Below are positions 25,222 through 32,354 of a stretch of DNA of 50,102 nucleotides, one piece after another. How positions within the stretch are numbered: the stretch's first letter is position 1; each line of letters starts with the position of its first letter. The DNA comes from Paenibacillus lignilyticus. Lineage in GTDB: Bacteria > Bacillota > Bacilli > Paenibacillales > Paenibacillaceae. The stretch covers positions 1 to 50,102 of the forward strand of contig NZ_JAGKSP010000025.1 in assembly GCF_017942085.1 (NCBI RefSeq), in the 5' to 3' direction. The notes under the pieces were generated by a model, which did no database searches, was not told where the DNA came from, and worked only from the letters and a program-made list of their open reading frames with translations. A program made the translations under genes and the position numbers.

Positions 25222-25451
25222 TGTGACGGTGTAAAGAGAGGTGTGGTTCCGTTGAACCCATGCATGTACGAACCTCAAGGAGATTTTGTCCACTCAGCAT
25301 AGAAGCGGAGGGATGTGCCAAAGACCAGTGTCTGTAACACACGCACACCGACTAAAGACCGGTGAACCGAGGTTTCTTACGAAGAGCTTGTAGTGATGAC
25401 TGTTTTCTAAATCAAACACCGTCGGAGAAGGGCTCGCGAGAGCCCTTTTTT
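25222..25451 (+). ncRNA. candidate structured small RNA with intrinsic terminator (identity unresolved)
   Basis: The roughly 225-nt segment is closed by complementary ends: GACGGTGT (25225-25232) and ACACCGTC (25416-25423). Inside are clear hairpins, GGTTC CGTT GAACC and CACCG ... CGGTG, and AACCTC can pair with GAGGTT. It ends in a strong terminator. A TATAGT (25216-25221) sits just before the closing stem, but no good -35 is visible. The closed, rod-like layout resembles 6S RNA, yet I cannot match the 6S core, SRP RNA, RNase P RNA or tmRNA. A 16-codon TTG ORF (MNPCMYEPQGDFVHSA) lies inside, so a leader-peptide alternative exists. Confidence 0.5.
25428..25451 (+). terminator. intrinsic terminator of the candidate RNA
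   Basis: GGGCTC GCGA GAGCCC (25430-25445) followed by six T residues on the plus strand. It has perfect arms, so it should stop plus-strand transcription coming from yjzC or from the RNA candidate. Confidence 0.85.
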
Positions 25452-25549
25452 CCATTGTGCCTGCAATACAAGAAAAAGCACTCTTGAGGACCCTGTTCCC
25501 CATTTTGCCTGCGACACAAGAAATAAGCGTTCCTGAGCACCCTTTTTCT
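25452..25549. repeat. tandem imperfect 48-bp direct repeat
   Basis: Unit 1 (25452-25499) and unit 2 (25500-25547 and on) align base for base with a 48-bp period. Both run CCATT-TGCCTGC-A-ACAAGAAA-A-GC, then T-CTGAG-ACCCT. The units are not exact copies, so the duplication is not very recent. A 48-bp period is a multiple of three, so the plus frame reads repeats of 16 residues, but no ribosome-binding site supports a gene. Confidence 0.7.
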
Positions 25550-25678
25550 CAGCATATTGCTAAGAATGTCCGGTTAACGAACGATGGCGTTATTACAGCG
25601 TCTCCTGCTCTTTCTGCTTTGGAGACTTTGGGTGAACAAGCATCTATCTCGCTTTACAATTAACCTTTGTATGCAAAC

Positions 25679-25703
25679 AAAAAAACGACCCGCCCGGGTC
25701 GTT
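25679..25703 (-). terminator. terminator of tRNA-Ser
   Basis: AACGACCC GGGC... GGGTCGTT stem (25684-25703) followed on the minus strand by a U-run (plus AAAAAAA 25679-25685), 15 nt beyond the tRNA 3' end. Confidence 0.8.
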
Positions 25704-25717
25704 GATTGATTAAAATA

Positions 25718-25808
25718 TGGCGGAGAGGGTGGGATTCGAACCCACGCACGCTTTGACACGCCTAACTGATTTCGAGTCAGCCCCCTTGGGCCTCTTGGGT
25801 ACCTCTCC
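25718..25808 (-). tRNA. tRNA-Ser (anticodon CGA)
   Basis: A 91-nt cloverleaf with encoded CCA. The 7-bp acceptor stem is GGAGAGG / CCTCTCC with discriminator G. The anticodon stem-loop is CTGA-CTCGAAA-TCAG, giving anticodon CGA, which reads UCG. A long variable arm (GCGTGTCAAAGCGTGC) identifies a class II tRNA. The T loop is GGTTCGAATCC. Confidence 0.96.
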
Positions 25809-25868
25809 ATAAAGGTGAATCAGCAGAACAGAATTTATCTTACCACGGGGCTCGTCCAAATGCAAGCA

Positions 25869-26111
25869 TTAATTGCTTGATGTTCCATTGGCGCTTTCGC
25901 CCTCATTCGAGCCCTCATCTGCTTTCGAACGGAGTACTTTTTTCAAGTTTTTCTCGAACTTCGCACGTGGTATGAGAACGCTATGTTTGCAGCCTACGCA
26001 TTTGATTCGGATATCCATCCCCATGCGAATGATCTCCATCTCATTTGTTCCACATGGATGCTGCTTCTTCATTTGTACAACATCGCCCAGTTCAAACTGC
26101 TTCCTCTCCAT
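25869..26111 (-). CDS. DUF951 domain protein (YyzM-like)
   Basis: 80 residues. 'FELGDVVQMKKQHPCGTNEMEIIRMGMDIRIKCVGCKHSVLIPRAKFEKNLKKV' is the DUF951 fold, with two Cys pairs arranged like a small zinc ribbon. The last 20 residues are a polar tail (SKADEGSNEGESANGTSSN). Function unknown. The family is found near parAB/rsmG in Firmicutes. It lies 64 nt downstream of the DUF3343 gene and 60 nt upstream of tRNA-Ser on the same strand. Confidence 0.9.
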   Translation of the reverse strand: MERKQFELGDVVQMKKQHPCGTNEMEIIRMGMDIRIKCVGCKHSVLIPRAKFEKNLKKVLRSKADEGSNEGESANGTSSN

Positions 26112-26175
26112 AACAGTCCGCCCCTTTCCCCTAAAGCTGTTTCTATTTCCACTCTCTATCGTATCCCTTTAAGCC

Positions 26176-26415
26176 TCATAACTCAATGGGCTCGTACCGA
26201 TCCTCAACCTGTTTAAATATTCCCCTAATCTCAACATTCTCTTGGTTGATGACATCCTTCACGACTAGCAGATCACTCTCCGGAAAATGAATGGATAGTG
26301 CGCAGCCCGCAGTAATTTGCTTCGGCGTTGGACAGATATCTATTTCAATATCCGCATATTCTAATAGCATTTCCGCCCGCAGAGCCTGCTGGGTGGAGTC
26401 AAAGGCAATAAGCAT
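26176..26415 (-). CDS. DUF3343 domain protein
   Basis: 79 residues. 'LIAFDSTQQALRAEMLLEYADIEIDICPTPKQITAGCALSIHF' matches DUF3343, which often accompanies cysteine desulfurases and selenium-related genes. GGAGGCGC precedes the ATG. It lies between yyaC (divergent) and the DUF951 gene. The conserved 'P.p..I..GCg' motif holds a single Cys. A link with the aminotransferase-V enzyme downstream is plausible from gene neighbourhood only. Confidence 0.85.
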   Translation of the reverse strand: MLIAFDSTQQALRAEMLLEYADIEIDICPTPKQITAGCALSIHFPESDLLVVKDVINQENVEIRGIFKQVEDRYEPIEL

Positions 26416-26566
26416 GCGTTTGCGCCTCCTGATTGTTTTATTGCAGGTTCCTCAGTTAAACAAGTATAAAATGGTTGTCCCATCCATATACTAGTAACCA
26501 AGTGATAACAACTGTTTCTCTATCGATAGGTTGTAGGAATTCATAGAGTTGGCGGGAGGATAATCT

Positions 26567-27160
26567 ATGAAATTGCCGGGAATGAAAGAAACACCGCTCA
26601 AAGTACCGTACACAGAACCCAACATTACAGGACTTCTGATGAACCGCATCACGTACCTTTTGGACAACGTCCCTTCTGATCGTAGGCTTGTTGTTGTATG
26701 TGTAGGTACTGATCGTTCCACAGGCGATTCGCTCGGTCCTCTTGTCGGCACTTCTCTAAGCAAATATCGGAGCCCTTTCTTCGATCTTTATGGCACCCTG
26801 GAGGAACCTGTTCATGCGATGAACTTGGACGAAACACTGATCGACATCAACAAGTTTGTCCGTAAGCCTTTTGTCATTGGTATTGATGCCTGCTTAGGTC
26901 AAGCCGCAAGCGTCGGCTGTATTCAAGTCGGCTCTGGTCCTGTCCGTCCGGGTGCCGGTGTTAATAAAGATCTGCCGCCTGTCGGTGACATCCACATTAC
27001 AGGCATCGTAAATGTCGGTGGATTTATGGAGTATTTTGTTTTGCAAAACACTCGGCTTCATCTTGTTATGCGTATGTCTGATATTATTGCACACAGCCTG
27101 TTCTTATCCATCATGAAATGCGTACGCCCTACTTCGATTCCCGCTGCAACGCAAGACTGA
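26567..27160 (+). CDS. yyaC: spore protease YyaC
   Basis: 197 residues. 'RRLVVVCVGTDRSTGDSLGPLVGTSL' and 'VIGIDACLGQAASVGCIQVGSGPVRPGAGVNKDLPPVGDIHITGIVNVGGFMEY' match the YyaC/GPR-related spore peptidase-like family. In Bacillus yyaC is expressed in the forespore. GGGAGG precedes the ATG. Upstream, GTATA followed about 16 nt later by CATATACTA is a weak SigF/SigG-like pattern. Its 3' end overlaps the convergent DUF4446 gene by 32 bp. Confidence 0.92.
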   Translation: MKLPGMKETPLKVPYTEPNITGLLMNRITYLLDNVPSDRRLVVVCVGTDRSTGDSLGPLVGTSLSKYRSPFFDLYGTLEEPVHAMNLDETLIDINKFVRKPFVIGIDACLGQAASVGCIQVGSGPVRPGAGVNKDLPPVGDIHITGIVNVGGFMEYFVLQNTRLHLVMRMSDIIAHSLFLSIMKCVRPTSIPAATQD

Positions 27161-27626
27161 TGGCTTCTTTCTCTTCCGGGGTCAGCGGATACTTCGATTG
27201 CCCTTCTTGCACCGGCTTGGCGTACACGAAGGTATTCTCTCGGCCGTGAATGCCGCTAAGTACCATTCCGTCCTCAGTATCATCAATCACTGCTATTGAG
27301 AAACTCAAGTCATTCCCTCGTTCAGCAAAAGCGTTGTAACGATGGATACCGATGTTGCCCTTCTTCTTCTTCAGTGTATCATTCAGCGTATGGACGCTTT
27401 GCTTCAGCTTGTTCTGTCCTTCTTCCTGCGTACTTAGGCGCTGTTTCAGCTCTAAGATGACGCTTTCCAGCTCTTCGACCCCTGCACCGCTCATAAACTG
27501 CGTGTAACTTTTACGCAGTCGTTTCAATTTGCTTCCGATAACAAAACTGCGCACCAACAATATCAAAACAGCAACAAGCAGTCCAATCGTTATCCAATCA
27601 GACGGTCTCTCAATCAGTTCATTCAT
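27129..27626 (-). CDS. DUF4446 family protein
   Basis: 165 residues. An N-terminal membrane segment (about 10-29, WITIGLLVAVLILLVRSFVIG) is followed by a coiled-coil-like region (about 50-95) and the conserved 'NIGIHRYNAFAERGNDLSFSIAVIDDTEDGMVLSGIHGRENTFVYAKPV', diagnostic of DUF4446. Function unknown; it neighbours parB in many Firmicutes. Its 3' end overlaps yyaC by 32 bp on the other strand. It lies 30 nt downstream of the aminotransferase. Confidence 0.9.
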   Translation of the reverse strand: MNELIERPSDWITIGLLVAVLILLVRSFVIGSKLKRLRKSYTQFMSGAGVEELESVILELKQRLSTQEEGQNKLKQSVHTLNDTLKKKKGNIGIHRYNAFAERGNDLSFSIAVIDDTEDGMVLSGIHGRENTFVYAKPVQEGQSKYPLTPEEKEAISLALQRESK

Positions 27627-27656
27627 GATGTCTTACTCTCCCCCGTTTAAAGCACA

Positions 27657-28829
27657 TTAACTGTAGTGCTGCTTGATTTCCTTCACAGCCGCTATAAGCG
27701 CATCAACCTCTTGTTTTGTTGTGAAGCATCCCACGCTTGCGCGTATTGCCCCTGTATCCTTCGTCCCTGCAATTTCATGTGCGAGTGGAGTGCAATGGAA
27801 CCCTGTGCGAACAGCGATTTGATAATGCTGATCCAGAATAAATCCAATTTCGGATGGATCTGCTCCCGGCAAAACGAAGGACACGATTCCGGTCCGGGGT
27901 TTACCGAGCTCCGGGCCAAGGATATGAACTCCGTTCAACTCATAAAGTCCCTCCATCAATTGCTGTGTCAGCATCCATTCTCTAGTATGGATGTTTTGCA
28001 CCGTCTCATGCAGAATATGCTGCACCCCGGCCTTCAGCCCATTTATTCCAGCTGCATTTTGAGTGCCCGCTTCATACCTGTCTGGACGAACCGTTGGCTG
28101 CTCTATCGCCTCCGACTGACTGCCCGTACCACCGTGCAGGAGAGGCTCCAGTTCCACGTTGGGGTGAATATACAACCCACCTGTCCCTTGCGGCCCCAGC
28201 AGCCCTTTATGGCCCGGAAACGCGAGCATATCAACCCCCATCTGCTCCACGTTTATTTCCAATAACCCCGCCGTTTGCGCAGCATCGACAAGCAGCTTTA
28301 TTCCGTGTTTACGTGTAATCTCTCCAATATCAGCAACAGGCAGAATGGATCCCAATAAATTCGAACTATGGTTCACAATAACTAGCTTTGTGTTAGGTTG
28401 TATGGCAGTCTCAATTTGCTTCGCATCCAGTTCCCCTGCTTCATTGGGTTCGACGTAACTAACCTCAATACCGATTACTCGCTTGAGGTATTCTAAAGGT
28501 CTGCGTACGGAATTATGTTCGACTGCAGTGGCGATTACATGATCACTTTTATTCAGCATTCCTTTTATTGCAGTGTTAAGTGCCATGGTTGTGTTTAATG
28601 CAAATGCGATATCATTGGGATTGGATATCGCGAACAGCTTTGCCAACACTTTTCTCGTGTTGAACAAAATCCGGCTTGCCCGAACAGCCATCGCATGGCT
28701 GCCTCTTCCGGGGTTCGCACCATCTCGTTCCATCGCTTCCACCACAGCTTCAATTACACTGGCCGGTTTAGGCCATGACGTTGCCGCATGATCGAGATAA
28801 ATTAATCCCTTATCCGTTTTCTGCTGCAT
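27657..28829 (-). CDS. aminotransferase class V-fold enzyme (cysteine desulfurase-like)
   Basis: 390 residues from ATG 28829 (GGAGGGG upstream), starting MQQKTDKGLIYLDHAATSWPKP; the frame is open to 28898. 'YLDHAATSWPKP', the PLP-lysine site 'MLAFPGHKGLLGPQGTGGL' and the catalytic-Cys region 'AVRTGFHCTPLAHE' place it in the class-V/cysteine-desulfurase fold, the EF2568-type subgroup. It probably mobilises sulfur or selenium from (seleno)cysteine; the substrate is not determined. It follows parB with a long hairpin between. Confidence 0.9.
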   Translation of the reverse strand: MQQKTDKGLIYLDHAATSWPKPASVIEAVVEAMERDGANPGRGSHAMAVRASRILFNTRKVLAKLFAISNPNDIAFALNTTMALNTAIKGMLNKSDHVIATAVEHNSVRRPLEYLKRVIGIEVSYVEPNEAGELDAKQIETAIQPNTKLVIVNHSSNLLGSILPVADIGEITRKHGIKLLVDAAQTAGLLEINVEQMGVDMLAFPGHKGLLGPQGTGGLYIHPNVELEPLLHGGTGSQSEAIEQPTVRPDRYEAGTQNAAGINGLKAGVQHILHETVQNIHTREWMLTQQLMEGLYELNGVHILGPELGKPRTGIVSFVLPGADPSEIGFILDQHYQIAVRTGFHCTPLAHEIAGTKDTGAIRASVGCFTTKQEVDALIAAVKEIKQHYS

Positions 28830-28877
28830 TCTTACCCCTCCTCTTGCCAACAAAGCGAAATACCTTTTAATGCTAAC

Positions 28878-28937
28878 AATAGCATACTCGATTGGCACCC
28901 CTACTTCAAACGGGGATTCCCAATCGAGTATGCTATT
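28878..28937. repeat. long inverted repeat between parB and the cysteine-desulfurase gene
   Basis: Perfect 18-bp arms (28878-28895 and 28920-28937, CAATCGAGTATGCTATT-like) enclose a 24-nt loop holding an inner CCCC / GGGG pair. It lies between the parB stop (28950) and the next gene's start (28829). Neither strand has a U-tract right after the stem, so a simple terminator is not obvious. It could be a terminator with read-through, an mRNA processing site or a small mobile-element remnant. Confidence 0.6.
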
Positions 28938-28949
28938 TGAGTTTTAGTA

Positions 28950-29801
28950 TTAAGATAACTGTTGCAGCAATTCCAATAGGCGTTCTAAATCCTGTTTATT
29001 GTAATAGAGGAGTTCGATGCGCCCTTTATCCTTCTGCTGTTTAATCTTCACCGTTGTCTTGAATTGTTCGCGCAGCGTTTCTTCCAGCTGATCAATATAA
29101 GGATCACGTTTTTTGGAAGATTGCGATTTCGGTTTCTCAGCCGTTGGCTGATCCAAGTTTTTAATCGCTTCTTCTAATTGACGAACGCTCCACTCATTTG
29201 TAATGGTCAACTCAGCAAGTTCCTTTTTGCGTGCATCTTCCTTCACACCCACAATTGCCCTTGCATGCCCCATTGAAATTGTTCCACGTGAAACATTATC
29301 TTTGATTTGTTCCGGCAATGACAACAAACGCAGGAAGTTTGCGATGTGCGATCTCGATTTACCTACCTTCATGGAAAGCTCTTCTTGTGTTAAATCGAAT
29401 TTGTCCATGAGCGCTTGGTAAGCAATTGCGAGCTCCATAGCATTGAGATCTTCACGTTGTAGATTCTCAATCAGCGCAATCTCCATTACTTGTTGGTCGG
29501 AGAAGTTGCGAATTACTGCAGGTATAGTTGTGTTGCCACATAGCTGCGATGCACGGAACCGTCGTTCGCCGGCGATGATTTCATACCCTTTAAGTACGGT
29601 GCGAACAATGATCGGTTGAATGACGCCATGCTGTTTGATCGATTCGGCGAGTTCTTTAATCGCATCATCATCAAACGTTTTTCGCGGTTGATACGGATTC
29701 GGACGAAGCTGTGTTAACGAAACTTCTACAACTTTATCATCTTCGCTTACAGATAGCGATGGGATAAGCGCATCAAGTCCTCTACCTAGCCGCTTGCTCA
29801 T
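28950..29801 (-). CDS. parB: chromosome partitioning protein ParB (Spo0J)
   Basis: 283 residues. The ParB/Srx CTPase domain carries 'NPYQPRKTFDDDAIKELAESIKQHGVIQPIIVR' and box II GERRFRA; the HTH domain follows (LTQEELSMKVGKSRSHIANFLRLLSLP); the C-terminal part is a dimerisation domain. It binds parS, spreads as a CTP clamp and loads SMC. A parS lies inside its own coding sequence. Its start overlaps the 3' end of parA by 20 nt. Confidence 0.97.
   Translation of the reverse strand: MSKRLGRGLDALIPSLSVSEDDKVVEVSLTQLRPNPYQPRKTFDDDAIKELAESIKQHGVIQPIIVRTVLKGYEIIAGERRFRASQLCGNTTIPAVIRNFSDQQVMEIALIENLQREDLNAMELAIAYQALMDKFDLTQEELSMKVGKSRSHIANFLRLLSLPEQIKDNVSRGTISMGHARAIVGVKEDARKKELAELTITNEWSVRQLEEAIKNLDQPTAEKPKSQSSKKRDPYIDQLEETLREQFKTTVKIKQQKDKGRIELLYYNKQDLERLLELLQQLS
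29280..29295. promoter_or_regulatory. parS site inside parB
   Basis: TGTTCCACGTGAAACA, identical to the B. subtilis 16-bp parS within spo0J. It is the ParB nucleation site near oriC. Confidence 0.95.
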
Positions 29802-30555
29802 ACATAATCACTTCCTTCGCGAGTTCAAGATACACCTCTGCCCCTTTGGATCTTGGATCGTAAGTTATGATAGATTGTCCGTGTGAAGGAGCTTCGCTTA
29901 AACGAACGTTTCTTGGGATAATCGTTTGGTACACTTTTTGTTGGAAGTACTTCTTCACTTCTTCGATTACTTGAATGCCTAGGTTAGTCCTAGCATCAAA
30001 CATCGTAAGTAAAACACCTTCTATTTGAAGCGTAGTGTTCAGATGCTTCTGAACCAGACGTACTGTATTTAAGAGCTGGCTCAAGCCCTCCAGCGCGTAA
30101 TATTCACATTGAATAGGGATAATAACAGAATCAGATGCAGTTAAAGAGTTAATCGTTAGAATACCCAATGATGGCGGGCAGTCAATAAGGATGTAATCAT
30201 ACTGGTTCTTAACCAGGGCAAGTGACTTCTTCAAGCGCTGCTCGCGAGAAATCGTTGGAACAAGCTCTATCTCCGCACCGGCCAACTGAATCGTAGCTGG
30301 TATTATATTAAGTCCTTCAATATTAGTAGAACAAGTAGCATCTTTAGGGTGAACATCATTAATAAGCACATCGTAAATACAATGTGCGACGTCTGCTTTG
30401 TTAATTCCAATTCCGCTCGTCGTATTGCCTTGCGGGTCAATATCTACGAGCAATACTTTCTTGCCAAGCGACGCCAGACATGCACCCAGATTAACGGACG
30501 TGGTCGTTTTTCCGACACCGCCCTTCTGGTTCGTTATTGCTATCGTTTTAGACAA
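29782..30555 (-). CDS. parA: chromosome partitioning ATPase ParA (Soj)
   Basis: 257 residues from TTG 30555, giving MSKTIAITNQKGGVGKTTTSVNLGACLASLGKKVLLVDIDPQGN; the deviant Walker A KGGVGKTT is present. The TTG is 6 nt after GAGGTG. The frame opens earlier with a GTG at 30564, but that GTG is inside the Shine-Dalgarno. The N-terminus aligns with B. subtilis Soj (M-G-K-I-I-A-I-T). Soj is a DNA-bound ATPase that also regulates DnaA. It overlaps parB by 20 nt. Confidence 0.97.
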   Translation of the reverse strand: MSKTIAITNQKGGVGKTTTSVNLGACLASLGKKVLLVDIDPQGNTTSGIGINKADVAHCIYDVLINDVHPKDATCSTNIEGLNIIPATIQLAGAEIELVPTISREQRLKKSLALVKNQYDYILIDCPPSLGILTINSLTASDSVIIPIQCEYYALEGLSQLLNTVRLVQKHLNTTLQIEGVLLTMFDARTNLGIQVIEEVKKYFQQKVYQTIIPRNVRLSEAPSHGQSIITYDPRSKGAEVYLELAKEVIMYEQAAR

Positions 30556-30612
30556 ACCGTTCACCTCTATGCTGATTACTTTATTGATGCCATATGAAAC
30601 GATTAAATGACG

Positions 30613-30636
30613 ATGCCGTCCCTAGTTCGGACGGCT
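30613..30636 (-). terminator. weak hairpin between noc and parA
   Basis: GCCGTCC (30615-30621) and GGACGGC (30629-30635) form a 7-bp stem. The minus-strand 3' side is only moderately U-rich (ATCGTCATTTAAT), so it may act as a leaky terminator of noc before parA. Confidence 0.45.
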
Positions 30637-30649
30637 GTTTGAATCGTTA

Positions 30650-31471
30650 TTATCGTTTCGGAATTTTGATTACGATTTCGTAATGATCCTCGTAATCTTG
30701 TTCGTTGGTCTTAATTTGCAAGCCCGATCCCGAAACCATATCAATAGATTGTCTTATTGTATTAAGCGCCAGACGTACATCCTTCGTAAAGGAAACCCGC
30801 TTCGGCTTTTTCGTTTTAGTAGCCTCTTTATAGAACGCCACTCGAGCTTCCGTTTGTTTCACGTTTAGCTCTTTCGTAACAATGTCATCCAGCACTTTCA
30901 GCTGCAGCTCTTCCGTATCAAGCGATAACAATGCTCTTGCATGACGCTCCGTGATTTTACGTTCCATCAGTGCATTCTTAATTGTATCACCGAGACCAAG
31001 AAGTCTGATCTTGTTGGCAATCGTGGATTGGCTCTTGCCCAAACGCTGAGCTAAGCTTTCTTGCGTAAGATTGTGTAGATCAATAAGCTTCTGATACGCG
31101 ACCGCTTCCTCGATGGAAGTGAGACCTTCACGTTGAAGGTTCTCAATCAGGGCAATTGAAGCGGCTTGAGAATCGTTAAATTCCCGAATGATAGCCGGAA
31201 TTGTCTCAAGACCGAGCTTTTTAACTGCACGATAGCGCCGTTCGCCTGCGATGATTTCATATCTGCCACCACGCACCCTGACTACGATCGGCTGAATGAC
31301 GCCGTGTGTGCGGATGGTTTGACTGAGTTCATCAATTCGATCATCGTCGAAAACAGTCCGCGGTTGATAAGGACTTGTATCTACATCCTCAATCGGGAGC
31401 TGCTTCACTTCATCTTGACTTACACTTTTGGAGTCACTCAATCCAAATAAACGAGAGAACTGTTCTTTCAT
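30650..31471 (-). CDS. noc: nucleoid occlusion protein Noc
   Basis: 273 residues from ATG 31471, giving MKEQFSRLFGLSD, which aligns with Bacillus Noc (MKHSFSRFFGLG); the amphipathic N-terminus is the membrane-binding helix. It then shows 'SPYQPRTVFDDDRIDELSQTIRTHGVIQPIVVR', GERRYRA and the HTH (TQESLAQRLGKSQSTIANKIRLLGL). It is a ParB paralogue that blocks FtsZ assembly over the chromosome. It lies 95 nt upstream of parA on the same strand. A GTG at 31486 is an alternative start. Confidence 0.95.
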   Translation of the reverse strand: MKEQFSRLFGLSDSKSVSQDEVKQLPIEDVDTSPYQPRTVFDDDRIDELSQTIRTHGVIQPIVVRVRGGRYEIIAGERRYRAVKKLGLETIPAIIREFNDSQAASIALIENLQREGLTSIEEAVAYQKLIDLHNLTQESLAQRLGKSQSTIANKIRLLGLGDTIKNALMERKITERHARALLSLDTEELQLKVLDDIVTKELNVKQTEARVAFYKEATKTKKPKRVSFTKDVRLALNTIRQSIDMVSGSGLQIKTNEQDYEDHYEIVIKIPKR

Positions 31472-31596
31472 ATCGTCAACTACCACCCGATTTCAAAGTG
31501 CCGAGTATTGTCGTTCCTACTATAATTCGCCGGCTGTAAGTTGATTTCCTGCTTGACAGACATTTATTATCGAAACAATTGTGTCCGCCAACAAAA

Positions 31597-31612
31597 TGTT
31601 CCACGTGAAACA
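31597..31612. promoter_or_regulatory. parS site upstream of noc
   Basis: TGTTCCACGTGAAACA, an exact second copy of the parS in parB, located in the noc-rsmG gap. Confidence 0.93.
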
Positions 31613-31629
31613 AAATCAATCCATTATCA

Positions 31630-32352
31630 CTATATAATAGGTTGTTTCAGAGGTAAACCTGCTTTTCTTGGATACTTCACTGGTGTAGCGCTAAGTTTCT
31701 CCATCAGGAGAATGTGACGATCCGATTGCTCGAAAGGCAGCTTTAAATGTTCAACAGAAGTAAGCTTCGCTTTGAGCTCGGTCATACTGCGTTTGGATTC
31801 ATTCAATTCCTCAGCAGGATCAGAACCCTTCATTGCAGCGAACACCCCACCTTTGCGTGCAAATGGGAGACATAACTCATTTAAGCCACTAAGCCGTGCA
31901 ACCGCTCTAGCGGTGACAACATCATAAGCGTCACGATGATTAGCCAGGTGCGCAATATCCTCCGCACGACCATGAACGCATTGCACGTTCTGAAGCTGAA
32001 GAGTTTGCACAACATGCTGTAAAAATTGAATTCGTTTGTTTAACGAATCTATAATCGTAATTTTAAGATGAGGGAAACAAATTTTCAATGGTAGGCTTGG
32101 AAATCCGGCACCTGACCCAATATCGGCCAATGATGATACTTTGTCCATTTTCACAAAGAAAGAGAGAGTCACGGAATCGTAGAAATGTTTCTCATACACC
32201 GCTTCTCTCTCCGTAATGCCTGTTAAATTCATTTTTTCATTCCATTCCACAAGCAGTTCATAATACGTTTGAAACTGCTCCAGCTGGAGCGGCGAAAGCG
32301 CCACTCCATGCTTTTGCAATAATTCAGTGAACCAAGTTTCGGTAGCGTTCAT
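31630..32352 (-). CDS. rsmG: 16S rRNA (guanine527-N7)-methyltransferase RsmG (GidB)
   Basis: 240 residues. 'LADIGSGAGFPSLPLKICFPHLKITIIDSLNKRIQFLQ' is the SAM-binding motif; 'DVVTARAVARLSGLNELCLPFARKGG' completes the Rossmann fold. It methylates N7 of G527 in 16S rRNA; loss gives low-level streptomycin resistance in other bacteria. Its start is 3 nt after the mnmG stop, so the two are a tight pair. A parS lies 18-33 nt past its stop codon. Confidence 0.96.
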   Translation of the reverse strand: MNATETWFTELLQKHGVALSPLQLEQFQTYYELLVEWNEKMNLTGITEREAVYEKHFYDSVTLSFFVKMDKVSSLADIGSGAGFPSLPLKICFPHLKITIIDSLNKRIQFLQHVVQTLQLQNVQCVHGRAEDIAHLANHRDAYDVVTARAVARLSGLNELCLPFARKGGVFAAMKGSDPAEELNESKRSMTELKAKLTSVEHLKLPFEQSDRHILLMEKLSATPVKYPRKAGLPLKQPII

Positions 32353-32354
32353 GG

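Noticed and set aside
25222..25451. Firm call of 6S, SRP, RNase P RNA, tmRNA or a lysine/T-box riboswitch
   Set aside because: None of the core motifs of these classes could be matched by eye, so only a structured RNA candidate is reported.
25457..25663. 68-codon ORF over the tandem repeat
   Set aside because: It has no ribosome-binding site, and its apparent 16-residue repeats simply reflect the 48-bp DNA repeat.
26470..26560. SigF/SigG promoter of yyaC
   Set aside because: GTATA and CATATACTA are present at plausible spacing but the match is too weak to list as a feature.
28878..28937. Hairpin as a simple intrinsic terminator
   Set aside because: No U-tract follows the stem on either strand.
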